From positions 310,001 to 374,000 of the forward strand of contig NZ_CP036273.1 of NCBI RefSeq assembly GCF_007747215.1: a DNA stretch of 64,000 nt, given 5' to 3'. The first letter of the stretch is position 1. Every line of letters starts with the position of its first letter. The stretch comes from Urbifossiella limnaea. Lineage in GTDB: Bacteria; Planctomycetota; Planctomycetia; Gemmatales; Gemmataceae. A program made the position numbers and the translations under genes. Positions 54,565 through 63,429 of this stretch are shown piece by piece. The notes under the pieces are model-generated. The model saw nothing but the letters and a program-made list of their open reading frames with translations, was not told where the DNA came from and searched no databases.

Positions 54565-54583
54565 TTCCGCCGCTTGCGGCGTT
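54565..54583. repeat. REP-like repeat, half copy 6
   Basis: CCGCCGCTTGCGGCGTTGC is one arm of the REP-like family with no clear partner arm. It follows nuoI directly. Probably a decayed copy. Confidence 0.6.
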
Positions 54584-54630
54584 GCACTGGGGTGACGCGA
54601 CCCGTGCCCTCCGTATAAGAACCCCGACCG

Positions 54631-54650
54631 CTTGTGAAAAACTGCACGAG
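54631..54650. promoter_or_regulatory. degenerate Rex-type site ahead of nuoJ
   Basis: CTTGTGAA-AAAC-TGCACGAG differs from the perfect operator at 43834 at only two bases, and similarity continues into the following AGCCCCGC. Because both mismatches are in the right arm, Rex binding would be weaker. Only 6 bp remain before the nuoJ ATG. GTATAAGA just upstream (54613-54620) could be a -10 box. It may be an internal regulated promoter or a duplicated relic. Confidence 0.45.
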
Positions 54651-54656
54651 CCCCGC

Positions 54657-55760
54657 ATGACCCTCCTCGCCGTGCAACCCCCGTCGGCCGCCGGGCAGCT
54701 CGCGCTGGCCGCCGTCCTCGCCGCGGGCGGCGCGTTCCTGCTGCTGCCGAAGCCCGGCCTGCGCTCCGTCGCCGGCGGCGTCGCGGGGCTCGTCGCCGGC
54801 CTGGCCGTCGCCGTGGCGTGGGTGCTGACCACGTTCGGCGGGCCGGTTACCAACTACGTCGAGACGGTGCTGTTCGCCCTGTTCGCGGCGGGGGCCGTCG
54901 GCTTCGGCGCGGTGCTCGTCACGAACGCGAACCCGGCCCGCGGGGCGATCGCGTTCGCGTTCGTCATCCTCAGCGTGTGCGGGCTGTTCCTGCTGCTGGC
55001 GGCCCCGTTCCTGATGGCCGCGACGGTCATCATCTACGCCGGCGCCATCATCGTGACGTTCCTGTTCGTGCTGATGCTGTCGCAGAACGACGGCCCCTCG
55101 GACGAGAACGACCGCACCCGCGAGCCGCTCCTCGGCAGCCTCGCCGGCTTCGCCTTCGTCGGGCTCATCCTGTTCGCCCTCGGCCAGGGTCACGCCGCGG
55201 AATCCGCCCTTCCCGCCCAGGCGATCACGCCGGCGGAACAAGCCAGCTTGCGGGCCGCGGCCGACCAGCTGAAGGCGCTGGAGGACGACGACTTCTACAC
55301 CGGCCCGACGCCGCGCAAGGAGCGGGCCGACAAGCTGAGCCGCACCGAGGCGGCCATCGAGGACGTGGTCGGCGTGTCGTTCCGCAAGGAGGACGGCACC
55401 CTCCGCGACGGCCCGGTCGCGGCCCGGCTGGCGGTCCGCTCCGACCTGCACGCGCAGGGCGTGCGGGCCCGCGTCGCCGCGGCGCGGGACCAGGCGGCGC
55501 TCGCCTTCCGCTACGCCGAGACCGCCGTCCTCGACCCCGCCCGCGGCCGGCCGGCGGAGGCGAAGGCCGAGGCGACGAAGCTCCGCGAACAGCTGCTGCT
55601 GCTGGCCGGCGTCGGCGAGCTGCCGGCGCGGAACGTCGCCAACCTGGGCGTGCTGCTGTACGCCGACCACCTGCTCGCGGTCGAGCTGGCCGGCACGCTG
55701 CTGCTGGTGGCCACCATCGGCACCGTCGCCATCGCCCACCGCCGGGGGACCGCCGCGTGA
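54657..55760 (+). CDS. nuoJ: NADH-quinone oxidoreductase subunit J with a large soluble insertion
   Basis: A 367-residue membrane subunit, about twice the length of E. coli NuoJ (184). The N-terminal half has the usual helices and FVILSVCGLFLLLAAPFLMAATVIIYAGAIIVTFLFVLML. About 130 polar, helical residues (roughly 180-310, Ala/Glu/Arg-rich) are inserted before the last helix (NLGVLLYADHLLAVELAGTLLLVATIGTVAI). The ATG is directly after the Rex-like site. It overlaps nuoK by 4 bp. Confidence 0.92.
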   Translation: MTLLAVQPPSAAGQLALAAVLAAGGAFLLLPKPGLRSVAGGVAGLVAGLAVAVAWVLTTFGGPVTNYVETVLFALFAAGAVGFGAVLVTNANPARGAIAFAFVILSVCGLFLLLAAPFLMAATVIIYAGAIIVTFLFVLMLSQNDGPSDENDRTREPLLGSLAGFAFVGLILFALGQGHAAESALPAQAITPAEQASLRAAADQLKALEDDDFYTGPTPRKERADKLSRTEAAIEDVVGVSFRKEDGTLRDGPVAARLAVRSDLHAQGVRARVAAARDQAALAFRYAETAVLDPARGRPAEAKAEATKLREQLLLLAGVGELPARNVANLGVLLYADHLLAVELAGTLLLVATIGTVAIAHRRGTAA

Positions 55761-56179
55761 TTACCCTCTGGCACTACCTCGCGGTCGCGGCCGCGCTGTT
55801 CGGCCTGGGGCTGGTCGGGTTCCTGACCCGGCGCAACCTCATCACCATGTTCCTGTCCGCGGAACTGATGCTGCAGGGCGTGGCGATCAACTTCGTCGCC
55901 TTCGCCCGGTTCCACGGCAACCTGCACGGGCAGGTGTTCGTGCTGTTCCTGCTGGCGGTGGCGGCGTGCGAGGCGGGCGTGGCGCTGGCCCTGATCCTGA
56001 TGCTGTACCGCCGCGGCCGGTCGCTGGACGTGTCGCGGTGGCACGACCTGCGCGAGCTCGGCGTGCCGGCGGCGGTCGATCTGGAGTCGCTGCCGGTCGT
56101 CCACGCCGAGCCGGACCCGACGCTGACCCCGGCCGGCGCCCGGCCCGTTCCGGTTGCCGAGGAGCCCGCCCGTGTCTGA
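55757..56179 (+). CDS. nuoK: NADH-quinone oxidoreductase subunit K
   Basis: A 140-residue membrane subunit with three helices and the conserved glutamates in the proton channel (MFLSAELMLQGVAINFVAF and ACEAGVALALILMLYRR). A C-terminal Pro-rich extension of about 40 residues is longer than usual (E. coli 100 aa). The GTG start overlaps nuoJ by 4 bp, and its end overlaps the nuoL start by 8 bp. Confidence 0.93.
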   Translation: MITLWHYLAVAAALFGLGLVGFLTRRNLITMFLSAELMLQGVAINFVAFARFHGNLHGQVFVLFLLAVAACEAGVALALILMLYRRGRSLDVSRWHDLRELGVPAAVDLESLPVVHAEPDPTLTPAGARPVPVAEEPARV

Positions 56180-58148
56180 CCCGGTCACGTTCGCCCTCAC
56201 GGTGCTGGCGCTGCTCCTCGGGGCGGCGGTGCTGACGGCCCTGTTCAGCGGCGCGAAGGCGCTGACGTCGGTCGCCCACGTCCCGCTCGTCATCGCGTGC
56301 GGCCTCTCCGCGCTGCTGGCGATCTTCCTCGTGTCGAAGGTCGCCGGCGCGGACACGCCGCAGTTCGTCTCGGCGCCGGTCACGTGGTTCGCGGCCGGGA
56401 AGTTCGCCGCGAACTTCACCATCGCCGTGGACCCGCTGTCGGCCATGATGCTGGCGATGATCACGTTCATCGCCACGTTCATCGCCGTCTTCAGCAGCGG
56501 CTACATGCGCGGCGAGCACGGCGAGCCCGACGCCGGGTACGTGCGCTACTTCGCGGTGATGAGCCTGTTCGTGTTCTGCATGTGCGGCCTCGTGCTGGCG
56601 AACAACTTCCTGCTGCTCGTCGGCTTCTGGGAGGGCGTCGGCCTCTGCTCGTACCTGCTGGTCGGGTACTACTACGACAAGCCGTCGGCCGCCGCCGCGG
56701 CCCGCAAGGCGTTCCTCGTCACGCGGCTCGGCGACACCGGCTTCCTCCTCGGCATCATGCTGCTGTGGAAGCTCGGCGGCTGGCACACCGACCTGACGGC
56801 GCTGTTCGACCACATCGCCAAGAACCCGCCGCCGACGGAGCAGATCACGGCCGCGTGCCTGCTGCTGTTCTGCGGCGCCGTCGGCAAGAGCGCCCAGTTC
56901 CCGCTGTACGTGTGGCTCCCCGACGCGATGGAAGGCCCGACCCCGGTGTCGGCCCTCATCCACGCGGCGACGATGGTGACGGCCGGCGTGTACCTCGTCG
57001 CCCGCTGTGCGCCGCTGTTCGCGCTGGCGCCGGACGCGCAGGCGGTGGTGGCGTGGGCCGGCGGCATCACGGCGCTCCTGGCGGCGTTCATCGCGCTGGC
57101 GCAGACGGACCTGAAGCGCGTGCTGGCGTACAGCACGGTGAGCCAGCTCGGGTTCATGTTCCTGGCGCTCGGCACGCTCGGCGCGGTGAGCCCGGTGTTC
57201 GCCGTGGTCGCGGCGATGTTCCACCTGTTCACGCACGCCTTCTTCAAGGCGCTGCTGTTCCTCGCGTCCGGCTCGGTGATGCACGCGATGGGGAACGTCA
57301 TCGACATGCGCCGGTTCGGCGGCCTGCGGACGGTCATGCCGACGACGCACCTCACGTTCCTGTGCGGGGCCGCGGCGCTGGCGGGGCTGCCGCTGCTGTC
57401 GGGCTTCTGGAGCAAGGACCTGGTGCTGGAGTCGCTCCAGTTCGGGGCGCACAGCGGCCACCCGCACGCGGGCTCGTTCTACCTGCTGATGCTGGTGGCG
57501 ATGCTGACCGCGGGGCTGACGGCGTTCTACACCTTCCGCGCGTACTTCCTCACCTTCTGGGGGCCGACGGTGGTCCCGGAGGAAGCCGGGCACCACGCCC
57601 ACGAGTCGCCGTCGGTGATGACGGTGCCGCTGATCGTGCTCGCCGCCGGGGCGCTGTTCGTGGGGATCGTGGCGGAGCCGTTCACGCACTGGTTCAGCGG
57701 CTTCGTCGGCCGCACGCCGTCGATCGGGCTGGCGGCGAAGCTGGCGGGCGCGGCCGAGGTGGCGCACCACTTCAACTGGGGCATCGCCGGCGTGAGCACG
57801 CTGCTGGCGGTGGGCGGCGTGGCGCTGGCGTACATGGCCTACGGCGCCGGCGGCCCGGAGCGGGTGCCGGTGCCGCTGGCGGGGGTGTTCGCGCTGTCGC
57901 GGAACAAGCTGTACGTGGACGAGGTGTACGAGGGCGCGTTCGTGAAGCCCGCCGAGTGGCTGGCCGTGATGGCGCGGGTGTTCGACCTGCTCCTGGACTC
58001 CGTGTCCCGCGTGATCGCCGCCGTGCCGCGGCTGGTCGGCGTGGCGGTGCGGCCGATCCAGAACGGGCTCGTGCAGTTCTACGCCCTGTCGATGGCGTTA
58101 GGGTTAGCCGTGTTCCTGAGTTTCGTGGTGTTCCGGGCCGGCCGTTAA
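56172..58148 (+). CDS. nuoL: NADH-quinone oxidoreductase subunit L
   Basis: A 658-residue antiporter-like proton-pumping subunit. Signatures: LVGFWEGVGLCSYLLVGYYYDK, VGKSAQFPLYVWLPDAMEGPTPVSALIHAATMV with the key Lys and His residues, LKRVLAYSTVSQLGFMFLALG, and LFLASGSVMHAMG. A long lateral helix and final membrane helix follow. GTG start inside the end of nuoK. Confidence 0.95.
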   Translation: MSDPVTFALTVLALLLGAAVLTALFSGAKALTSVAHVPLVIACGLSALLAIFLVSKVAGADTPQFVSAPVTWFAAGKFAANFTIAVDPLSAMMLAMITFIATFIAVFSSGYMRGEHGEPDAGYVRYFAVMSLFVFCMCGLVLANNFLLLVGFWEGVGLCSYLLVGYYYDKPSAAAAARKAFLVTRLGDTGFLLGIMLLWKLGGWHTDLTALFDHIAKNPPPTEQITAACLLLFCGAVGKSAQFPLYVWLPDAMEGPTPVSALIHAATMVTAGVYLVARCAPLFALAPDAQAVVAWAGGITALLAAFIALAQTDLKRVLAYSTVSQLGFMFLALGTLGAVSPVFAVVAAMFHLFTHAFFKALLFLASGSVMHAMGNVIDMRRFGGLRTVMPTTHLTFLCGAAALAGLPLLSGFWSKDLVLESLQFGAHSGHPHAGSFYLLMLVAMLTAGLTAFYTFRAYFLTFWGPTVVPEEAGHHAHESPSVMTVPLIVLAAGALFVGIVAEPFTHWFSGFVGRTPSIGLAAKLAGAAEVAHHFNWGIAGVSTLLAVGGVALAYMAYGAGGPERVPVPLAGVFALSRNKLYVDEVYEGAFVKPAEWLAVMARVFDLLLDSVSRVIAAVPRLVGVAVRPIQNGLVQFYALSMALGLAVFLSFVVFRAGR

Positions 58149-58153
58149 GCCCC

Positions 58154-58197
58154 GCCGCTTGCGGCTTCGCGTCGCCCAGCGCGAAGCCGCAAGCGGC
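58154..58197. repeat. REP-like palindromic repeat, copy 7
   Basis: Perfect 18-bp arms, GCCGCTTGCGGCTTCGCG and complement, around an 8-nt loop. It starts 5 bp after the nuoL stop, in the nuoL-nuoM gap. Confidence 0.88.
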
Positions 58198-58230
58198 AAC
58201 CGAACCACCGGATTCCCCGTCAGGGTGAAA

Positions 58231-60138
58231 ATGTACCCCGCCTTCCGGATCATCGTTCTGCTGCTGGTCGCGTTCCCGCTGCTGTCGGCGCTGGTCGTGT
58301 GCGCCCTGCCGCAGCGGGCCGCCCGGCGGGTGGCGCTGTGGCTGGCGCTGATCCACGTCGGCCTCACCGCCGCCGTCGTCGCCGGCACTCTCATGGCCGT
58401 CGAGGTCCGCAACGAGGCGATCACCGCCGGCGTCGACTACAGCCACCAGCGGTTCCACCCCGAGTTCGTCCCCGGCGACCCCGGCCTCCGCGGCAGTGAC
58501 GAGGTCAGCTCCGGCACCACCCGGCTCACCCTCCTCAGCCTCGCCGACATCCCGGAGGAACTCGCCGGGCCGCGCGTGCAGCTGTACCTCGGCACCGACG
58601 GCCTCAACGTCTGGCTCGTCGCCCTGTGCAGCGTCATGATGCTGCCGGCCATCCTGGTGAGCTGGAGCGGCATCCGCGAGAAGGTTGGCGGGTACTACGC
58701 CTGGCTGTTCGTGTTGCAAGCGGGCGCGGTCGGGGCGTTCCTGTCGTTCGACGTGATCCTCTTCTACGCCTTCTTCGAGCTGACGCTGGTGCCGGCGTTC
58801 TTCCTGATCGGCCGGTGGGGCAACGGCTCCGGCCGCCGCGACGCGGCCCGCAAGTTCTTCCTCTACACCCTGGCGGGGAGCCTGCTCACGCTCGTCGGCG
58901 TGATCGGCGTCGTGCTGACGAACCCGATCACGCACGTCACCCCGGCCGGCAACTTCACCACGTACACGTTCGCCCTCCCCGAGCTGATGGCGAGCGTGCA
59001 GCAGAACCTGGTGCAGCCGGCCCAGGACGCCCTCGACGGGAAGCCCGAGGCGCTGGCGGCGAAGCAGGCGGTGCAGTTCTGGCTGTTCCTGGCGCTCATG
59101 GCCGGGTTCGCGGTCAAGACGCCGATCGTGCCGTTCCACACCTGGCTGCCGGCGGCGTACAACGAGGCGCCCGTCGGCGTCACCGTGTTGCTCTCCGCCC
59201 TGCTGGCGAAGCTCGGCACGTTCGGCATCCTGCGGTTCGTCATCCCGCTGACGCCCGACGCGGCCGTGCAGTACGGCCTGCCGGTGGTCGGCACCCTAGC
59301 GGCGTTCGGCATCGTGTACGGGGCGCTGTGCGCGTACGGCCAGCGCGAGATCAAGCTGCTGGTGGCGTACAGCTCCGTGTCGCACCTCGGCTTCCTCGTG
59401 CTCGGGCTGTTCGCCCTGAACGCCGAGGGGCTGTCCGGCGCGGTCCTGCACATGGTGAACCACGGCGTCAGCACCGGGGCGCTGTTCGCGGCGCTGGCGT
59501 TCCTCGTGGACCGCTACCGCACCACGAGCATGAGCCAGTTCGGCGGCCTGACAGGCCGGTTCCCGAAGTTCGCCTTCGTGACGTTCGTGCTGGCCCTGGC
59601 GAGCGTCGGCCTGCCGGGGCTGAACAACTTCTGCAGCGAGATGCTGATGCTGTCGGGGTTGTTCAACCTGAAGACGCCGGGCGTGACCGGGTACGGGTTC
59701 GCGGCGGTCGCGGCGGCGGGCGTGTTCCTGAGCGCGTGGTACACGCTGACGATGCTGCGGCGGGTGTTCTTCGAGCCGCTGCGCGAGCCGCCGGCGACGG
59801 GCGTGGAGCCGGCGGGCGACCTGAACCGGCGCGAGGTGTTCGCGCTGGGCGGGCTGGCGGCGCTGTGCCTGGCGCTGGGCCTGTTCCCGCAGTTCCTGCT
59901 CGACCCGATGAAGGCCGACGTCCGCGTGCTGACGACGATCGGCGAGTTCGCCCGCGGCCGGGTGGCGGGCACGAAGCCGACGTTCGAGGAGCTGCCGCCC
60001 CCGCCGCCGGCCCCGGTCGGCGCGCCGAAGGAGATGAACAAGGCCGCCGGCGGCGAGAAGAAGGGCGGCGGCGGCAAGGGCGGTGGCGGCAAGAAGGGCG
60101 GGGGCAAGGGCGGCCCGCCGATGAAGGGCGAAGAGTAG
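58231..60138 (+). CDS. nuoM: NADH-quinone oxidoreductase subunit M
   Basis: A 635-residue antiporter-like subunit, longer than E. coli NuoM (509). Core motifs: FYAFFELTLVPAFFLIGRWG, AVKTPIVPFHTWLPAAYNEAP, LVAYSSVSHLGFLVLGLFAL, and LVDRYRT. Extra sequence lies in an early loop (residues about 55-115) and in the C-terminus, which ends in an unusual Gly/Lys-rich tail (GGGGKGGGGKKGGGKGG). The ATG is 30 bp after the REP-like repeat. Confidence 0.94.
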   Translation: MYPAFRIIVLLLVAFPLLSALVVCALPQRAARRVALWLALIHVGLTAAVVAGTLMAVEVRNEAITAGVDYSHQRFHPEFVPGDPGLRGSDEVSSGTTRLTLLSLADIPEELAGPRVQLYLGTDGLNVWLVALCSVMMLPAILVSWSGIREKVGGYYAWLFVLQAGAVGAFLSFDVILFYAFFELTLVPAFFLIGRWGNGSGRRDAARKFFLYTLAGSLLTLVGVIGVVLTNPITHVTPAGNFTTYTFALPELMASVQQNLVQPAQDALDGKPEALAAKQAVQFWLFLALMAGFAVKTPIVPFHTWLPAAYNEAPVGVTVLLSALLAKLGTFGILRFVIPLTPDAAVQYGLPVVGTLAAFGIVYGALCAYGQREIKLLVAYSSVSHLGFLVLGLFALNAEGLSGAVLHMVNHGVSTGALFAALAFLVDRYRTTSMSQFGGLTGRFPKFAFVTFVLALASVGLPGLNNFCSEMLMLSGLFNLKTPGVTGYGFAAVAAAGVFLSAWYTLTMLRRVFFEPLREPPATGVEPAGDLNRREVFALGGLAALCLALGLFPQFLLDPMKADVRVLTTIGEFARGRVAGTKPTFEELPPPPPAPVGAPKEMNKAAGGEKKGGGGKGGGGKKGGGKGGPPMKGEE

Positions 60139-60149
60139 GTGCGGGTTCC

Positions 60150-60193
60150 GCCGCTTGCGGCTTAGCGCTGCCAAGCGCTAAGCCGCAAGCGGC
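60150..60193. repeat. REP-like palindromic repeat, copy 8
   Basis: Perfect 20-bp arms, GCCGCTTGCGGCTTAGCGCT and complement, around a 4-nt loop, in the nuoM-nuoN gap. Confidence 0.88.
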
Positions 60194-60243
60194 ACCGCCC
60201 CGAGGCCGCGACACGAATCACCGACGACCGAGGACGTTCCCCC

Positions 60244-61806
60244 GTGACCGTGCTGACCGACCCCGGCGTGCCGGCCGCCTTCACCGGCGTGTTCCCGGCC
60301 GTCCTCCCCGAGATCGTCCTCGTCGGCACCGCCTGCCTGGCGTTCCTCGCCGGCCCGTTCGCCAACCGCCGCTGCCTGTGGTTCGTCGCGTCGCTCCTGG
60401 GCCTCACCGCCGCCATGGTCGTCGCCGGCGTCGTGAAGGTGGCCGTGCCCGAGGTCCCCGCCGCGGCCGCGATCCTGCCGGACGGCCCCGCCGAGTTCGT
60501 CCGCTGGGTCGCGCTCGTCGCCGCGGTCGTGTTCGTACTCGTGTCGTGGCCCGAGGTGACCGGCACCAACGCCGCCGAGTACTACGGCTGCCTCCTCGTC
60601 GCCGCCGCGGGCGTGTCGCTGACGGGGCGCGCCAACGACCTCGTCACGCTGTTCCTGGCGCTCGAACTGATCTCGATCCCCACCTACATCCTGCTCTACC
60701 TGCCCGCCCAGGGGCGCACGGGGCAGGAGGCGGCGGTCAAATACTTCCTGCTGAGCGTGATGTCGTCCGCGGTGCTGCTGTTCGGCTTCAGCTACCTGTA
60801 CGGCCTGACCGGCACCACCAACATCACCGCGATCGTGGACGCCCTCACGAAGGCGCACCAGGGCGGGGCCGCGCACTCGCCGCTGGCGCTCGTCGCGGCG
60901 GTGATGGTGATCGCGGCGATCGGCTTCCGCGTGACGGCGGTGCCGTTCCACTTCTACGCCCCGGACGTGTACGAGGGCGCCCCCGCCGGCGTCGTCGCGC
61001 AGCTGGCGTTCCTGCCGAAGGTCGCCGGGTTCGTGGCGCTGGCCCGCGTCCTGGGCCTGGTCGGCGCCGACCCGCGGCACCTGCCGTTCGACGCGGCCAC
61101 GCAGCTGCCGCTGCTCCTGTGGATCATCGCCGTGGTGACGATGACCGTCGGCAACGTGATGGCCCTGCTGCAGGACAACGTGCGGCGGATGCTCGCGTAC
61201 TCCGGCGTGGCCCACGGCGGCTACATGCTCATCGGCCTCGTGGTGGCCAGCTCGCTGCCGGAGGCGACGGGCACGCCGGCGGTCGGCGGCATCGAGGCGC
61301 TGCTGGTGTACCTCGCGGCCTACGGCATGATGACAGTTGGGGCGTTCGCCGTGGTGCTGTACCTGAGCACGCCCGACCGGCCGATCGACGCGATCGACGA
61401 CCTCGCGGGGGCCGGCCAGTCGCACCCGCTGTCGGCGGCGGCGATGGCGGTGTTCCTGCTCAGCCTCATCGGCCTGCCGCTGACGGCGGGCTTCGCCGGG
61501 AAGTTGATGCTGTTCGTCGGCGCGTTCACCGCCCCGGCCGACACGCCGACGATGCGGAACCTGTACGTGCTGCTGGCGGTGATCGCCGCGGTGAACTCGG
61601 CGGTCGCGGCGGTGTACTACCTGCGGGTGCTGGGCGTGATGTACCTGCGGACGTCGCTGCGGCCGGCCCCGAAGCTGCGGGCGGTGCCCACGTTCGTGGC
61701 GGCGGCCGCGCTGGCTGCGGCCACGCTGGTGTTCGGCGTCTGGCCCGAGCCGCTGGTGAAGGCGGCCCGGACCGCGGCCCCGGTGCCGGCCGTGGCGGGG
61801 CGGTAG
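60244..61806 (+). CDS. nuoN: NADH-quinone oxidoreductase subunit N
   Basis: A 520-residue antiporter-like subunit closing the operon. Motifs: LFLALELISIPTYILLYLPA, FRVTAVPFHFYAPDVYEGAP, VRRMLAYSGVAHGGYMLIGL, and LIGLPLTAGFAGKLMLF. GTG start. With it all 14 subunits A-N are present, including the E, F and G NADH module. Confidence 0.94.
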   Translation: MTVLTDPGVPAAFTGVFPAVLPEIVLVGTACLAFLAGPFANRRCLWFVASLLGLTAAMVVAGVVKVAVPEVPAAAAILPDGPAEFVRWVALVAAVVFVLVSWPEVTGTNAAEYYGCLLVAAAGVSLTGRANDLVTLFLALELISIPTYILLYLPAQGRTGQEAAVKYFLLSVMSSAVLLFGFSYLYGLTGTTNITAIVDALTKAHQGGAAHSPLALVAAVMVIAAIGFRVTAVPFHFYAPDVYEGAPAGVVAQLAFLPKVAGFVALARVLGLVGADPRHLPFDAATQLPLLLWIIAVVTMTVGNVMALLQDNVRRMLAYSGVAHGGYMLIGLVVASSLPEATGTPAVGGIEALLVYLAAYGMMTVGAFAVVLYLSTPDRPIDAIDDLAGAGQSHPLSAAAMAVFLLSLIGLPLTAGFAGKLMLFVGAFTAPADTPTMRNLYVLLAVIAAVNSAVAAVYYLRVLGVMYLRTSLRPAPKLRAVPTFVAAAALAAATLVFGVWPEPLVKAARTAAPVPAVAGR

Positions 61807-61832
61807 CCGGCGCGACCGGTGTGGTCCGAATC

Positions 61833-61953
61833 TCACACCCGACCGGTAAAAATTCCCACGCTTATCTCACGTTCCCATCTTCACACCCGGCGCGGGGTGT
61901 GATACATCACCTCATACAGGGGGGCGCGTCCCCTCACACCCAGACTCACACCC
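61833..61953. promoter_or_regulatory. cluster of TCACACCC boxes ahead of the small DNA-binding-like gene
   Basis: Direct copies of TCACACCC lie at 61833-61840, 61881-61888, 61934-61941 and 61946-61953. An inverted copy at 61895-61902 makes the palindrome TCACACCC-N6-GGGTGTGA. The last box ends 10 bp before the ATG. This is the arrangement of a multi-site operator; the gene product itself is a candidate binder. A partial TCACACCC-like TCTCACG also lies nearby. Confidence 0.6.
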
Positions 61954-61963
61954 GGGGCACACG

Positions 61964-62305
61964 ATGGCACGGCCGAAGGCGGACGGCGAGGCGGCGGGCG
62001 GCCCGACGCAGGCGGACATGGTGCGGGCGGCGCTCGCCGAGCTGGGGCCGAAGGCCAAGCCGAAGGCCATCTACGACTTCATCAAGGAGAAGTTCGGCCG
62101 CGAGGTCACGAAGGGGATCATCTCCAACTACAAGTCCACGATGAAGAAGAAGGGGCTGCTCCCCGGCCGCCGCGGCCCGGGCCGCCCGCCGAAGGCCGCC
62201 GCGACCGGCGAGACGGTGCGGATCGACGACCTGGAAGCCGTCCGCGCTCTGGTGACGCGCATCGGCGCCGACCAGGTGGCGCGGCTCGTGAAGGTGCTGG
62301 GGTAG
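61964..62305 (+). CDS. small DNA-binding-like protein with AT-hook
   Basis: A 113-residue basic protein. The N-terminal helical part (ADMVRAALAELGPKAKPKAIYDFIKEKFGREVTKGIISNYKSTMKKKG) has the spacing of a small winged-helix or helix-turn-helix domain. An AT-hook-type core, GRRGPGRPPKA, follows, and a C-terminal helix pair (LEAVRALVTRIGADQVARLVKVL) may dimerise. Similar proteins are recalled as a multi-copy planctomycete family. It may regulate itself through the TCACACCC boxes. Confidence 0.75.
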   Translation: MARPKADGEAAGGPTQADMVRAALAELGPKAKPKAIYDFIKEKFGREVTKGIISNYKSTMKKKGLLPGRRGPGRPPKAAATGETVRIDDLEAVRALVTRIGADQVARLVKVLG

Positions 62306-62316
62306 GATCAAATAGA

Positions 62317-62346
62317 AAAGCCCACCCGATACGTCGGGTGGGCTTT
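62317..62346. terminator. bidirectional hairpin terminator
   Basis: Perfect 13-bp stem, AAAGCCCACCCGA and TCGGGTGGGCTTT, with a 4-nt loop, ending in T's on the + strand and A's on the left. It separates two convergent genes and fits rho-independent termination for both. Confidence 0.85.
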
Positions 62347-62381
62347 GTCGCGCTCACGTCTCCCGCCTCACGTCTCCCGGC

Positions 62382-63302
62382 TCACGCCACCGGCTGCGGC
62401 TTCGCGATGAGCTTCGCCGCCAGCGCCTTCGGCGTCGGCTCGCGGACGTCCCAGATCAGCCCGACCGCGGCCAGCCCCCGCAGCACGTAGTAGCTGATGT
62501 CGATCTCCCACCACACGAAGCCCTGCCGGGCGCAGCTCTGGTAGTGGTGGTGGTTGTTGTGCCACCCCTCGCCGAGCGTCAGGATCGCCGCCCACCACAG
62601 GTTCTTGCTCTGGTCCGTCGTCTCGTACCGGCGGTAGCCCCACAGGTGGCACGCCGAGTTGATGAGGAACGTGCCGTGGTACAGGCACACGGTGGACACC
62701 AGGAAGCCCCACACGAACCCCGGCAGGCCCATCCACAGGTAGCACCCGGCGGCCAGCAGGATGCCCGGCGTCCAGTACAGCTTGTTCATCACCCGCAGTT
62801 CGGGGTACTTGGCGAAGTCCTTGATCTCGTCGTAGTTCGGGAAGCGGAACAGGCCCGACATCACCCACCCGGCGTGCGACCACCACACGCTCCGCTTGAT
62901 CGGCGAGTGCGGGTCCTCGTCCTGGTCGGAATACTTGTGGTGGTGGCGGTGGTGGACGGCCCACCACAGCGGCCCCTTCTGCATCGCGGTGCAGCCGACC
63001 CAGGCCAGCACGAACTGGAACCACCGGCTCGTCTTGTACGCCCGGTGGGCGAAGTACCGGTGGTACACCCCGGTGATGCCGAACATGCGGACCACGTAGA
63101 GGGCCACGCCGAGGGCCGCGGCCTCCCACGTCGGCGTCACCAGGCACGCGCCGACCAGCGCGGCGACGTGGATCAGGATGAACGGCAGGCCGCGGAGTCG
63201 CCGCCACACCGCCTTGCGGGTGGACTCGGAGACGCTGGGCACCGACGGCATCGAAACCCGGGGGAGTGAGGCGGTCGAAATGGTGCGACTCCTGACGGCC
63301 AT
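62382..63302 (-). CDS. membrane fatty acyl desaturase (delta-9 type)
   Basis: A 306-residue integral membrane di-iron enzyme that puts a double bond into acyl chains. The three histidine boxes are HRYFAH, HRHHH and HNNHH, as in stearoyl-CoA desaturases and bacterial DesC-like proteins. Four membrane helices are predicted around them. The ATG at MAVRSRTIS was chosen because the further upstream GTG lies in an AT-rich TATTTTAAC stretch that looks like the promoter. Confidence 0.9.
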   Translation of the reverse strand: MAVRSRTISTASLPRVSMPSVPSVSESTRKAVWRRLRGLPFILIHVAALVGACLVTPTWEAAALGVALYVVRMFGITGVYHRYFAHRAYKTSRWFQFVLAWVGCTAMQKGPLWWAVHHRHHHKYSDQDEDPHSPIKRSVWWSHAGWVMSGLFRFPNYDEIKDFAKYPELRVMNKLYWTPGILLAAGCYLWMGLPGFVWGFLVSTVCLYHGTFLINSACHLWGYRRYETTDQSKNLWWAAILTLGEGWHNNHHHYQSCARQGFVWWEIDISYYVLRGLAAVGLIWDVREPTPKALAAKLIAKPQPVA

Positions 63303-63393
63303 CGGTGGGGTACGGTTAAAATAGGACACCGGGGGCGGATTTCTCGCCGAAATCCGCCCGCCCCGGCCGACCGGGCTCCGCCGGCGGGCTACC

Positions 63394-63399
63394 TACAAT
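63394..63399 (+). promoter_or_regulatory. candidate -10 box of the SRPBCC gene
   Basis: CCTACAAT with hexamer TACAAT, 30 bp before the GTG start. It matches the TACAAT boxes before nuoA and the kinase gene. Confidence 0.45.
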
Positions 63400-63429
63400 G
63401 ATAGGACCCGCACCCGAAAGGATGCACCC

